This document shows, in pieces, positions 32,383 through 39,843 of a stretch of 39,965 nucleotides of DNA. Position numbers and translations under genes: made by a program. Below the pieces are notes generated by a model. That model was not told where the DNA came from. It saw only the letters and a list, made by a program, of their open reading frames with translations, and did not search any database. Positions within the stretch are counted from its first letter, which is position 1, and every line of letters begins with the position of its first letter. Source of the DNA: Candidatus Saccharibacteria bacterium (lineage in GTDB: Bacteria > Patescibacteriota > Saccharimonadia > CAILAD01 > BJGX01); the NCBI GenBank assembly GCA_016191105.1, contig JACPPH010000005.1, positions 64,721-104,685 on the forward strand, in the 5' to 3' direction.

Positions 32383-32841
32383 TTAATTCTTGCTAGCACC
32401 AACCCGGACTGGTTGGGGCAGGCCTTGTGCTTCAGCCCACTGAGTAACGGCTGGGGGCCAAAAGTCGGTGCCTATGCTTTGAGTCCAGACCTCACGAACG
32501 GCTAGCTCGGGCATATCTACAATGACGTCAATGTGTTCGGGCAGTTTGCAATCGGGGCAGGTGGTGTAGACTTCTTCGGGCCGGCCTTGCACGTGCACTA
32601 CCTGTAATTGGCTCTCTGGCACTAGGTGGGTTATGAAGGCGTCGACCGTGCAAAGCCCCAGCCCGTGTTCGATTAACGACTTTATTACTATTTGTCGGAG
32701 CTGTTGGTTGTAAGCTTGTACTGCCGTGTCGATCACTCGGTGGGTCGAAACTTCGGTTTTAGCTTGTTGGTTGTTTTGGTCGAGCTGTTCTATAAACTGC
32801 TTGACAGTTTGCAGAGCAACTAGGTCGTATAGTTGTATCAT
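32383..32841 (-). CDS. hypothetical protein with a CPDC zinc-ribbon-like motif
   Basis: 152 residues, first gene of the trio; AAGGAG precedes the ATG. Long helical N-terminal part rich in Gln and Asn (LQTVKQFIEQLDQNNQQAK). A central CPDCK motif occurs only once, with another Cys in LGLCTVD, so at most half a zinc site is seen. The C-terminus ends WPPAVTQWAEAQGLPQPVRV. No known family. Its upstream region is shared with the divergent winged-helix/Nudix gene and is rich in TTGAC-type inverted repeats. Confidence 0.72.
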   Translation of the reverse strand: MIQLYDLVALQTVKQFIEQLDQNNQQAKTEVSTHRVIDTAVQAYNQQLRQIVIKSLIEHGLGLCTVDAFITHLVPESQLQVVHVQGRPEEVYTTCPDCKLPEHIDVIVDMPELAVREVWTQSIGTDFWPPAVTQWAEAQGLPQPVRVGASKN

Positions 32842-32960
32842 TTTTAAATCTCCTTGCTTAAAATTTCAAAAAAAAATTAATTGACGTTTTGAGCTACGAA
32901 CTAATTTTCAAGGTACGCCCATAGCATAAGTCCGATCAATTTAACCTTCTAGACTAGACC

Positions 32961-32997
32961 TTTTGACGTAATTTAAGTTGAGTCAAAATCATTGACT
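32961..32997. promoter_or_regulatory. cluster of TTGAC inverted repeats, operator candidate
   Basis: TTTTGAC (32961-32967) faces GTCAAAA (32982-32988), and AGTCAA (32981-32986) faces TTGACT (32992-32997) over a 5-bp gap; another TTGACG is at 32881. All lie in the 190-bp divergent region between the CPDC operon and the winged-helix/Nudix gene. The likely binder is one of the two neighbouring regulators. Confidence 0.45.
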
Positions 32998-33015
32998 TAA
33001 TTGTCACACCCACTG

Positions 33016-33024
33016 TGCTACACT
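33016..33024 (+). promoter_or_regulatory. extended -10 (TGCTACACT) of the winged-helix/Nudix gene
   Basis: Ends 7 nt before ATG 33032; predicts a leaderless transcript. The TTGACT at 32992 is 21 bp upstream, too far for a standard -35. Confidence 0.55.
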
Positions 33025-33031
33025 GAGTGTA

Positions 33032-33700
33032 ATGATGCACATAATTCAAAAAGAAATCCTGGCCAAACTAATAGGCGCCAAAAGCCTCCGGTTTTCTCAA
33101 CTCAAACCGGTAGATATTGAGAGTAATCACTTTATGTATCACTTGCGAGCCCTGATTCGCGAAGGCTTGGTCGAAAAAAAACCAACCGGGGAGTATTCGC
33201 TTACCACCGAGGGCAAACTCTATGCCGACCAAGTTAACCTCAAAACTCTAAAAGTTCGGCGGCAACCCAAGATAGTTACCTTGGTGGCAGTACAGAACAA
33301 AGAGGGGAATTGGTTATTATATAAGCGCAACCACCAGCCGCTGATTAATCAAATTGGCTTTCCCTACGGCAAACTCCACTTGGGCGAAACGGTTAACGAG
33401 GCGGCCGAACGTGAGTTACTCGAAAAAACAGGCCTTAAATGCAAATTAACCCACAAGGGCGATGGCTATATTATTATGCACGAAGACGGCAAGCCAGTGA
33501 GCCAGATTTGTTTCCACTTGTTTTATGGCAAAAACCCGACCGGGAATATGAAGACCGAGACACACTATGGCAAGATCTTTTGGTCTAAACCAGGCGAGGA
33601 TTTTAAAACCAAGCCGCATATGGCGGCCCTGCATGATTTAGTGAAGCTGGCCAGCCGTAAACAAAAAGACAGATTTTTTGCCGAACTAACTTATAAATAA
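33032..33700 (+). CDS. winged-helix/Nudix fusion, putative regulator
   Basis: 222 residues; ATG 33035 is an alternative start. Residues 1-70 form a winged helix: LRFSQLKPVDIESNHFMYHL, the recognition-type segment ALIREGLVEK, and wing GEYSLTTEGKLYAD, resembling ArsR/PadR-type folds. Residues about 80-205 are a Nudix domain with box GKLHLGETVNEAAERELLEK then TGL (113-135); one glutamate of the EE pair is Lys, so catalysis may be weak. NrtR regulators join the same two domains in the opposite order. It may sense a nucleotide derivative. Divergent from the HTH trio and preceded by the TTGAC repeats. Confidence 0.75.
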   Translation: MMHIIQKEILAKLIGAKSLRFSQLKPVDIESNHFMYHLRALIREGLVEKKPTGEYSLTTEGKLYADQVNLKTLKVRRQPKIVTLVAVQNKEGNWLLYKRNHQPLINQIGFPYGKLHLGETVNEAAERELLEKTGLKCKLTHKGDGYIIMHEDGKPVSQICFHLFYGKNPTGNMKTETHYGKIFWSKPGEDFKTKPHMAALHDLVKLASRKQKDRFFAELTYK

Positions 33701-33712
33701 TTGCATATAAAT

Positions 33713-33742
33713 GGAGAAGCCCCGGCCGAAGCCGGGGTCTCC
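33713..33742 (-). terminator. long G+C-rich hairpin between convergent transcripts
   Basis: CCCCGGC (33720-33726) and GCCGGGG (33731-33737), extended by GGAGA/TCTCC. On the minus strand the loop is TTCG, which fits a terminator for the minus-strand pair; the T run is poor. It may serve both directions. Confidence 0.6.
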
Positions 33743-33782
33743 GGTCTCGATCGGGGCGATGTTGCGTTCGCTCGCTTATGGC

Positions 33783-34172
33783 TCAGTTCTTTACGCGCCT
33801 GACCTCCTCCCTCAGGAACTCCTCGAGCTCCTTCATGAGTTTGCATTCGGCCTCACGCAGGGCCCTCTCGGCTTTCTGGGGATCCTTCTCGTCCACGACA
33901 GGCTGTTGAGGTTGCACGGTCCACAGCTGTTTGCCATGATTGCTGAAGACGTTGATTTCGACGGGGCGGATCGTGCTAGCCACCTCGCCGATCTCAAATC
34001 GAGTCTTCGGATCGCGACCAGCTGACTTCGGCGAAGCCACAACGACCTTCTTCACCAGGTCATCGTTGTTGCAGATTCGGCCGAAGATTGAGCCTGTGCC
34101 TGGCAACAGCGGGCTACCGCTGTGCTTTACTTTGGCCGCTCCCTTGAGTGTGGCTACTTTCTGTTTTCCCAT
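33783..34172 (-). CDS. hypothetical protein, second gene of a minus-strand pair
   Basis: 129 residues; GAGGAGG lies 7 nt before the ATG. Basic, Gly/Ser-rich N-terminus (GKQKVATLKGAAKVKHSGSP), a middle possibly beta-rich (VKKVVVASPKSAG), and a highly charged helical C-terminus (AERALREAECKLMKELEEF) that could form a coiled coil. No TM segment or recognised motif. Codon use is richer in C/G third positions than the rpo genes. It follows the neighbouring gene by 28 nt, so the pair is one transcript ending at the hairpin 33713-33742. Confidence 0.72.
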   Translation of the reverse strand: MGKQKVATLKGAAKVKHSGSPLLPGTGSIFGRICNNDDLVKKVVVASPKSAGRDPKTRFEIGEVASTIRPVEINVFSNHGKQLWTVQPQQPVVDEKDPQKAERALREAECKLMKELEEFLREEVRRVKN

Positions 34173-34200
34173 CTGCTTCCTCCTCTGTAGTCGGATGGGC

Positions 34201-34605
34201 TTACTTGGACTGCTGGATGTCTATGTGGTCGAGCGAGTGTTGCTCATGGTGGCGAAAAGCTTCTTCTTGCAGATCGTCTTTGGTGATATCGATCTGGTCG
34301 AGCACCAGCTGTAGCTGCGGGTGGATGAGCAGTTGCGAGCTCACCAACAGATCTATCAGCTTGAGTAGCCAAACGACAGCCAACGACTTTGACTCATCAG
34401 CGTCGGTATCGGAGACCAGGCTCCAATACTTCTTGCCACTTGCAACCAGCCACCCCTCGATCTCGTGGTAGCTGGTGTCTACGTCGTGAGGCGCAACACT
34501 GCTATCGACCAACTTTGCCAGATCTAGCGCAAACGCTAGACCACCCTGGCGACAGAGGTCGACATAATGCATGGCCTCGTGGTGCGCGCGGGATTTAGTT
34601 AGCAC
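34201..34605 (-). CDS. hypothetical protein, first gene of a minus-strand pair
   Basis: 134 residues from GTG 34605, chosen because GGAGGAGG ends 7 nt upstream; the frame extends further but into the promoter. Largely helical: RAHHEAMHYVDLCRQGGLAF, then LAVVWLLKLIDLLVSSQLL (amphipathic rather than a clear TM segment), and a His-rich end EEAFRHHEQHSLDHIDIQQ. The His/Glu-rich ends might bind metal, but no known motif fits. It lies in the accessory block between rpsG and fusA, transcribed away from fusA. Confidence 0.72.
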   Translation of the reverse strand: MLTKSRAHHEAMHYVDLCRQGGLAFALDLAKLVDSSVAPHDVDTSYHEIEGWLVASGKKYWSLVSDTDADESKSLAVVWLLKLIDLLVSSQLLIHPQLQLVLDQIDITKDDLQEEAFRHHEQHSLDHIDIQQSK

Positions 34606-34655
34606 GTTTTCACCTCCTCCCGGAGTTGTAGGAAACATTCTTGCGAACAGATTAC

Positions 34656-34683
34656 ATATTAACATAAAAGAGTTAAAAGTCAA
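34656..34683 (-). promoter_or_regulatory. promoter TTGACT-16-TAATAT of the minus-strand pair
   Basis: On the minus strand TTGACT is 34683-34678 and TAATAT is 34661-34656, 16 bp apart. The start point would be near 34649, leader about 44 nt. Confidence 0.6.
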
Positions 34684-34701
34684 CAGATTAGACCCAGCCA
34701 C

Positions 34702-34730
34702 TTGTATCTGTTGGCTAAATTTGCTATACT
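34702..34730 (+). promoter_or_regulatory. fusA promoter TTGTAT-17-TGC-TATACT
   Basis: TTGTAT 34702-34707 and TATACT 34725-34730, 17 bp apart, with an extended -10 TGC. The start would be about 34737, just before a GCCGCATGCGGC palindrome followed by five Ts (34740-34757), which could attenuate or mark an operator. Confidence 0.7.
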
Positions 34731-34779
34731 AGCTCAAAAGCCGCATGCGGCAGTTTTTAAGTTTGCTTTACAGTTAACC

Positions 34780-34838
34780 TGTCATTCTGAACGAACGTGA
34801 AGAATCTCTGAGATCCTTCGTTAACACTCAGGATGACA
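34780..34838. repeat. long imperfect hairpin repeat in the fusA leader
   Basis: GTCATTCTGA (34781-34790) pairs with TCAGGATGAC (34827-34836); GAAGAATCT (34799-34807) pairs with AGATCCTTC (34811-34819). The arms resemble the dispersed CATCCTGAGCGAAG-type palindromes known from many bacterial genomes. It ends 2 nt before the AAAGGAG Shine-Dalgarno of fusA. Confidence 0.65.
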
Positions 34839-34857
34839 AAGGAGAAAAGGATAATTT

Positions 34858-36966
34858 ATGGCGCGCGAATATAGTTTAGAAGACACACGTAATATTGGTA
34901 TTATTGCCCACATCGATGCCGGTAAAACCACCGTAACCGAAGGTGTTTTGTATCGCACTGGCCGGGTGCACAAGATTGGCGAGGTTCACGAAGGTGAGGC
35001 TACCATGGATTGGATGGAACAAGAACGCGAGCGTGGCATTACCATTACCAGTGCTGCTACAACTTGTTTTTGGAAAGACAAGCGCATAAACATTATCGAT
35101 ACCCCGGGGCACATCGACTTTACAGTCGAGGTTGAACGCAGCCTTCGTGTGCTCGACGGTGCGGTTACGGTTTTTGACGGCAAAATGGGTGTAGAGCCAC
35201 AGTCCGAAACTGTTTGGCGCCAGGCCGACAAATACGGCGTGCCGCGCATTTGCTTTATTAACAAGATAAACCAAACTGGCGGTGACTTTTATAAATCACT
35301 CGAAAGCATTCATGAGCGCTTGAGCAAACACGCCTACCCAATTCATCTACCAATTGGCTTTGAACAAGAGATAAGCGGCGTGATTGATCTGATTGCTATG
35401 AAGGCCTACACCTACAAAGAATATGTCGACAGGGAGTTGGTAGAGGGCGAAATCCCCGATGACATGAAAGAAAAGGCCCAGAACTATCGACGCCACCTTA
35501 TTGAGGCTGCAGTTGAGGCCGACGATGCCATAATGGAAAAATATCTCGAAGGCACCGAACTTACCGACGACGAAATCAAAGCTTGTATTCGCAAAAGTGT
35601 ACTGCGTGGTGACTTCTTTATCGTATCTGGTGGTGATGGTCGCGGGGTGATTGTTGAAAAACTGCTCGACATTGTTACCGAATACTTGCCAAACCCGCTC
35701 GATATAACGCCACCACTAGCAGTCGACGAAAAGACGGGTGACGAAAAGGTGCTGCAGGTAAGCGACGAAGCTCCGTTTGCCGCACTGGCCTTTAAAATTG
35801 CCACCGACCCATTTGTGGGTAAGCTGGCGTTCTTTCGCGTTTACTCGGGCACCCTTAGTTCGGGCAGCTACATTCTAAACCCCAGCACCGGTGAAAAAGA
35901 GCGTATTGGGCGAATCTTGCGCATGCATGCCAACCAACGCGAAGAGGTAAAAGAAGTATTTGCTGGCGAAATCGCTGCCGCTGTCGGGCTTAAAAACACC
36001 GTTACGGGCAATACCCTGTGCGACCCTTCGCACCCTGTAGTCCTAGAGAGCATTACCTTCCCTGAGCCAGTTATTAGTATTGCCATCGAGCCCAAAACTA
36101 AGGCCGACCAAGAAAAGATGGGTATTGCCCTGAGTCGTCTGGCCGAAGAAGACCCTACATTTAAAGTCCACTCCGACGAAGACAGCGGCCAAACCATTAT
36201 CGACGGCATGGGCGAACTCCACCTCGAAGTAATTGTTGATCGTATGAAACGCGAGTTTAAGGTTGAGGCCAACGTTGGCCGACCGCAAGTGGCTTACCGT
36301 GAAACTATTAAGGGCACTGCCCAGGTCGAGGGCAAGTTTGTGCGACAATCTGGTGGTCGTGGTCAATACGGTCATGTTTGGCTCGAGCTCAGTCCTTTAG
36401 TCAAAACAGAAGAAGACGACAAAGGCAAGATATTTGAATTTCAGAATGCCATTGTAGGTGGCGTAATCCCCAAAGAATACATCAATCCCGTCGAACAAGG
36501 CATAAAAGAAGCCATGCAAAACGGTGTGTTGGCCGGCTACCCTGTGGTAGATATTCACTGCAAGCTCTACGATGGTAGCTATCACGAAGTCGACTCCTCA
36601 GAAATAGCCTTTAAGATTGCTGGCTCCATGGCCCTGCAAGAAGGTGTGCGTAAGGCTCAACCAGCCATTCTAGAGCCAGTTATGAAAGTCGAGGTTATTA
36701 CCCCCGAGGAGTTTATGGGCGATGTAATTGGCGACATCAATGCCAAACGCGGTCGAGTAGAGCAAATGGAAGACCGCATGGGCGCCAAGGTGGTTGATGC
36801 TTTTGTGCCGCTAGCCGAAATGTTTGGCTATGCCACCAGCTTGCGATCTATGACCCAAGGCCGTGCGGCTTACAGCATGGAATTCGATCACTACGCCGAA
36901 GTTCCTGGTAATGTGGCTGAAGAGCTTAAGGGTAAATATACTGCTGCTAGGGAGGAGGGAAGGTAA
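34858..36966 (+). CDS. fusA: elongation factor G
   Basis: 702 residues. Translocase GTPase. G1 is AHIDAGKT (17-24), G2 region [13 protein letters not shown]3 DTPGH (81-85). The G4 motif, normally NKMD, reads NKIN (135-138; Asn codon 35269-35271). The region of G5, normally GSA followed by Lys/Phe, reads VSGGDGRG. Domains II-V are intact, ending in [16 protein letters not shown] typical of EF-G. It has its own extended -10 promoter and an AAAGGAG Shine-Dalgarno. It is separated from rpsG and from tuf by accessory genes. The identification is secure; the altered guanine pocket is unusual. Confidence 0.96.
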   Translation: MAREYSLEDTRNIGIIAHIDAGKTTVTEGVLYRTGRVHKIGEVHEGEATMDWMEQERERGITITSAATTCFWKDKRINIIDTPGHIDFTVEVERSLRVLDGAVTVFDGKMGVEPQSETVWRQADKYGVPRICFINKINQTGGDFYKSLESIHERLSKHAYPIHLPIGFEQEISGVIDLIAMKAYTYKEYVDRELVEGEIPDDMKEKAQNYRRHLIEAAVEADDAIMEKYLEGTELTDDEIKACIRKSVLRGDFFIVSGGDGRGVIVEKLLDIVTEYLPNPLDITPPLAVDEKTGDEKVLQVSDEAPFAALAFKIATDPFVGKLAFFRVYSGTLSSGSYILNPSTGEKERIGRILRMHANQREEVKEVFAGEIAAAVGLKNTVTGNTLCDPSHPVVLESITFPEPVISIAIEPKTKADQEKMGIALSRLAEEDPTFKVHSDEDSGQTIIDGMGELHLEVIVDRMKREFKVEANVGRPQVAYRETIKGTAQVEGKFVRQSGGRGQYGHVWLELSPLVKTEEDDKGKIFEFQNAIVGGVIPKEYINPVEQGIKEAMQNGVLAGYPVVDIHCKLYDGSYHEVDSSEIAFKIAGSMALQEGVRKAQPAILEPVMKVEVITPEEFMGDVIGDINAKRGRVEQMEDRMGAKVVDAFVPLAEMFGYATSLRSMTQGRAAYSMEFDHYAEVPGNVAEELKGKYTAAREEGR

Positions 36967-36977
36967 ACTCCCTCTTA

Positions 36978-37004
36978 GTCATCCCGGACTTGATCTGGGA
37001 TCTC
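36978..37004. repeat. palindromic repeat after fusA
   Basis: ATCCCGGA (36981-36988) pairs with TCTGGGAT (36994-37001) around CTTGA. It resembles the GTCATCCCGGACTTGATC-type palindrome dispersed in other bacterial genomes. Confidence 0.6.
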
Positions 37005-37006
37005 CG

Positions 37007-37029
37007 AAAAAGACCTTAGGGTCTTTTTT
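37007..37029 (+). terminator. fusA terminator
   Basis: AAAAAGACC-TTAG-GGTCTTTTTT: a 9-bp A/T-closed stem with a clear run of six Ts. Confidence 0.85.
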
Positions 37030-37031
37030 GT

Positions 37032-37037
37032 TATAAT
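37032..37037 (+). promoter_or_regulatory. -10 box TATAAT of the 102-residue gene
   Basis: TATAAT directly after the fusA terminator, no good -35. The start would be about 37044, leader about 28 nt with GCGAGG as Shine-Dalgarno. Confidence 0.45.
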
Positions 37038-37071
37038 GTTACTGACCGACTAGCTCCGAAAGCGAGGCGCA

Positions 37072-37380
37072 ATGCCCTCTACATTGGAACCACACGACTG
37101 GAATGAGACCGTTGCGTGGGGGATCGAGCAGGTTCTGTCTGGAAAGACCGCCGAATGCCGCTCCCTGAAGGATCTCGAGCGGCTGATTGCCGCGCGGTTT
37201 CGCGAAGAACGCCAATCCAGCAGCGACAACCATCATTACACAACGCCAGTAACCACTCCTGGTATGTGTGCCGAGACGATCCTGTGGATGCAAGCCAACG
37301 ATCATCCAGGCTTTCCGCTGGTGGAGGGTCTTCATGAAGAGGCAGCTGCCTACTACGCGGAGACACATTCAAAGCAATAG
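37072..37380 (+). CDS. hypothetical protein in the fusA-tuf gap
   Basis: 102 residues, acidic and helical (VAWGIEQVLSGKTAECRSLK, then LEGLHEEAAAYYAETH-like end). Two Cys (in TAECRS and GMCAET) and several His are present, but no recognised metal site. No TM segment. Family not recognised. Its leader CTCCGAAAGCGAGG resembles that of the next gene, and it has its own promoter and terminator, so it is a self-contained unit inserted between fusA and tuf. G+C-rich codon use differs from the flanking genes. Confidence 0.7.
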   Translation: MPSTLEPHDWNETVAWGIEQVLSGKTAECRSLKDLERLIAARFREERQSSSDNHHYTTPVTTPGMCAETILWMQANDHPGFPLVEGLHEEAAAYYAETHSKQ

Positions 37381-37439
37381 GTCTGGGGTCGATACCACAC
37401 ATTGTCTGCGAGGAAAAGAGAAGTCACACCAATGACGTT

Positions 37440-37460
37440 CCCGCCTCGCGGGCTCTTTTT
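37440..37460 (+). terminator. terminator after the 102-residue gene
   Basis: CCCGC-CTC-GCGGG (37440-37452) followed by CTCTTTTT. Confidence 0.8.
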
Positions 37461-37469
37461 CGTTTATGC

Positions 37470-37498
37470 TTGTATTTTTTGCTAAATTGGCGAATAAT
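37470..37498 (+). promoter_or_regulatory. promoter TTGTAT-17-AATAAT
   Basis: Boxes at 37470-37475 and 37493-37498, 17 bp apart. The start would be about 37505, giving a leader of about 96 nt that contains the hairpin 37508-37564. Confidence 0.5.
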
Positions 37499-37507
37499 AC
37501 CGACCAC

Positions 37508-37564
37508 ACTCCGTGAGAACGGTTGTGAGGGCTGCCCGGATGTTTTAGGGCAGGGAAGCGGAGT
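37508..37564 (+). promoter_or_regulatory. structured leader of the 138-residue gene
   Basis: ACTCCG (37508-37513) pairs with CGGAGT (37559-37564); inside, CTGCCC (37532-37537) pairs with GGGCAG (37548-37553). The fold starts near the predicted transcription start and ends 36 nt before the ATG. No known riboswitch class is recognised. Confidence 0.5.
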
Positions 37565-37600
37565 ATTGTCAGTGTCGGCTCTACCGAAAGAGAGACCCGA

Positions 37601-38017
37601 ATGCCGAACGACGATACGCCCAAAGCAGCATCCGAAGAAGTAACTACCGAAGACAAGTTGGCGGCTCTGGCCGAGGACTCTGAGCTAGATCGCGCCGATC
37701 TGATTCGAGCTCTTCGCCAGACAGCTGATCTTCTGGAGCAACTCGAAGTTGATGTAGCGGAGCCGGCAGACCTAGATAACCCCAGGGTTCGCCAGGTGTT
37801 AATGGCCGAGGTACAGGAGCTAACGGGGCGAAAGCCCTCGAGGCAGCCGAGCCCAGACCATCCCGATCCGACCCGTCACCCCTCAGCCCATATGCCCGAA
37901 GGGACGGGCAAACCAGCTGATCCAGGGTCGCTCAAACGACTCCGCAACCGCATTGCCAACGAGGAGGTGGCTCAGCGCATGTTCGACGACAAGCCAGATC
38001 CACCAGTAGCCTCCTGA
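37601..38017 (+). CDS. hypothetical acidic, partly disordered protein
   Basis: 138 residues. An acidic N-terminus (EEVTTEDKLAALAEDSELD) leads to an amphipathic helix with heptad-like spacing (RADLIRALRQTADLLEQLEV), then a Pro/Asp/His-rich linker (RQPSPDHPDPTRHPSAHMPE) and a basic helical end (SLKRLRNRIANEEVAQRMF). No Cys, no TM segment, no known domain. It could be a small scaffold or nucleic-acid-linked factor, but this is only a guess. It has its own promoter, structured leader and downstream hairpin; the CCGAAAGAGAG leader resembles that of the preceding gene. Confidence 0.68.
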   Translation: MPNDDTPKAASEEVTTEDKLAALAEDSELDRADLIRALRQTADLLEQLEVDVAEPADLDNPRVRQVLMAEVQELTGRKPSRQPSPDHPDPTRHPSAHMPEGTGKPADPGSLKRLRNRIANEEVAQRMFDDKPDPPVAS

Positions 38018-38034
38018 TCAATCGCTCACGGCTA

Positions 38035-38065
38035 AATGGCTCTCACTCCTTTGCGGGGTGGGGGT
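38035..38065 (+). terminator. hairpin after the 138-residue gene
   Basis: AATGGCT (38035-38041) pairs with AGCCATT (38059-38065); inside, CACTCC pairs with GGGGTG. No T run follows, so it may be a weak or factor-assisted terminator or a 3' stability hairpin. Confidence 0.45.
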
Positions 38066-38105
38066 CATAGCCATTAATGACCAAGAACAATGCTGTTAAA
38101 AAAGC

Positions 38106-38134
38106 CTTTACAAACTGCAAGATTGCACATATAA
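38106..38134 (+). promoter_or_regulatory. tuf promoter TTTACA-17-TATAAT
   Basis: TTTACA 38106-38111 and TATAAT 38129-38134 with 17-bp spacing, the best consensus match in the window. Start about 38141, leader about 74 nt with a small GGGCA/TGCCC hairpin and an AGGAGAA Shine-Dalgarno. Confidence 0.8.
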
Positions 38135-38214
38135 TAAACAAGTCTAAATAAAAGGGCATTTTTTATATTGCCCAAAATTTATTACTAAATCTAACCGAGG
38201 AATTAGGAGAAAAA

Positions 38215-39390
38215 ATGGCAGATTTTAAGCGCGATAAAACCCACGTCAATGTTGGTACTATTGGCCACGTTGACCACGGTAAAACTACGCTGACCGCAGC
38301 GATCACTACATATTTGGCTAAATCAGGTAAGGCCGAGGCTCGCAAATACGCTGAGATCGATAACGCTCCCGAAGAAAAAGAGCGTGGAATTACTATTGCA
38401 ACTAGCCACCAGGAGTACGAAACCGACAAGCGCCACTACGCTCACGTCGACTGCCCTGGTCACGCCGACTATGTTAAGAACATGATCACTGGTGCCGCTC
38501 AGATGGACGCCGCCATTTTGGTGGTAAGCGCTGCCGACGGTCCTATGCCTCAAACTCGCGAACACATTCTGCTTGCCAGCCAAGTAGGTGTTAAGCAGAT
38601 CCTGGTGTACATGAACAAAATGGACATGGCCGACCCCGAACTAGCCGAACTAGTCGAAGTTGAAATCCGCGAACTGCTGGACAAATACGGCTACCCAGGA
38701 GACAAAACCCCTGTTGTTAAGGGCTCGGCTCTTAAGGCTCTCGAAGGCGATGCCGACAACGAAAAAACCATCCAAGAACTCCTAGACAAAATGGATGAGT
38801 ACATTGAAGACCCAGTACGCGATCTCGACAAGCCATTTCTTATGCCGATCGAAGACGTGTTCTCAATTAAAGGTCGTGGTACAGTTGCCACCGGTCGTGT
38901 TGAGCGCGGTGTAGTTAAGGTTAACGAAGAAGTTGAAATTGTAGGTATTAAAGACACCACCAAGAGTGTGGTAACTGGTGTAGAGATGTTTAAAAAGCTT
39001 CTAGACCAAGGTCAAGCTGGCGACAACGTTGGCGTACTGCTTCGTGGTGTAGAGCGCGAAGACATTGAGCGCGGTCAAGTTTTGGCCAAGCCAGGCACTA
39101 TTACTCCCCATACTGAATTCGACTGCGAAGTGTATGTGCTCAAAAAAGAAGAAGGTGGTCGACACACGCCATTCTTCAAGGGCTACAAACCACAGTTTTA
39201 CTTCCGAACTACCGATGTAACTGGCGAAGTTGAGCTACCAGAAGGCACCGAGATGGTTATGCCTGGCGACAACATCAGCGTAAAGGTTAAACTAATCACT
39301 CCAATCGCCATGGATGAGGGTCAACGCTTCGCCATTCGCGAAGGTGGCCGCACCGTAGGCTCTGGAGTCGTAACGAAAATAAGTAAATAA
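38215..39390 (+). CDS. tuf: elongation factor Tu
   Basis: 391 residues. Delivers aminoacyl-tRNA to the ribosome. G1 is GHVDHGKT (17-24), G3 DCPGHADY, G4 NKMD (intact, unlike EF-G), G5 region GSALKALEG. Domains II and III are complete ([25 protein letters not shown] at the end). It has a near-consensus promoter and a strong Shine-Dalgarno, as expected for a highly expressed gene. rpsJ follows after 42 nt, so tuf-rpsJ form the distal part of the split str operon. Confidence 0.98.
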   Translation: MADFKRDKTHVNVGTIGHVDHGKTTLTAAITTYLAKSGKAEARKYAEIDNAPEEKERGITIATSHQEYETDKRHYAHVDCPGHADYVKNMITGAAQMDAAILVVSAADGPMPQTREHILLASQVGVKQILVYMNKMDMADPELAELVEVEIRELLDKYGYPGDKTPVVKGSALKALEGDADNEKTIQELLDKMDEYIEDPVRDLDKPFLMPIEDVFSIKGRGTVATGRVERGVVKVNEEVEIVGIKDTTKSVVTGVEMFKKLLDQGQAGDNVGVLLRGVEREDIERGQVLAKPGTITPHTEFDCEVYVLKKEEGGRHTPFFKGYKPQFYFRTTDVTGEVELPEGTEMVMPGDNISVKVKLITPIAMDEGQRFAIREGGRTVGSGVVTKISK

Positions 39391-39432
39391 CTCAAGCAAG
39401 TAAACTCCAACTAACCAAAGCACCTTACAACA

Positions 39433-39753
39433 ATGCCAGAAAAAACCGAAAAACAACGCATCCGGATCAAGCTCAAGGCCTACGATAGCAAGATTATCGA
39501 TCAGTCGGCCAAGCAGATTATTGATACCGCAGTGCGAACTGGTGCCAATGTAGCCGGGCCTATCCCGCTACCAACCGAGAAGAGTAAGTACACGGTTTTG
39601 AGCAGCCCGTTTGTTTTTAAAGACGCGCGCGAGCAGTTCGAGATGCGCACTCACAAACGACTGATCGACATCACCGAGCCCACACCTAAAACAATTGACT
39701 CGTTGATGAACCTGAGCTTGCCAGCTGGCGTAGATATCGAAATCAAGATGTAA
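39433..39753 (+). CDS. rpsJ: 30S ribosomal protein S10
   Basis: 106 residues. S10 is part of the 30S head and also partners NusB in antitermination. [20 protein letters not shown] and the loop [20 protein letters not shown] are diagnostic; the end [16 protein letters not shown] matches the family. It normally leads the S10 operon (rplC next), but here a strong terminator and an unrelated gene follow. No clear Shine-Dalgarno is seen in the 42-nt gap after tuf. Confidence 0.97.
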   Translation: MPEKTEKQRIRIKLKAYDSKIIDQSAKQIIDTAVRTGANVAGPIPLPTEKSKYTVLSSPFVFKDAREQFEMRTHKRLIDITEPTPKTIDSLMNLSLPAGVDIEIKM

Positions 39754-39766
39754 AACAAAGCAGAGA

Positions 39767-39787
39767 AGCCCCGAAAGGGGCTTTTTT
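39767..39787 (+). terminator. terminator after rpsJ
   Basis: AGCCCC-GAAA-GGGGCT followed by five Ts: a GNRA-loop stem with a clean T run. Confidence 0.9.
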
Positions 39788-39843
39788 GATACAATTAGAC
39801 ATAAAAAAGCAGAACTAGACACTTGGGTTCTTTAAACTAAAAC

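Noticed and set aside
31965-32396. Plus-strand 143-codon frame over the HTH gene
   Set aside because: The minus-strand HTH protein has a clear motif and Shine-Dalgarno; the plus frame has neither.
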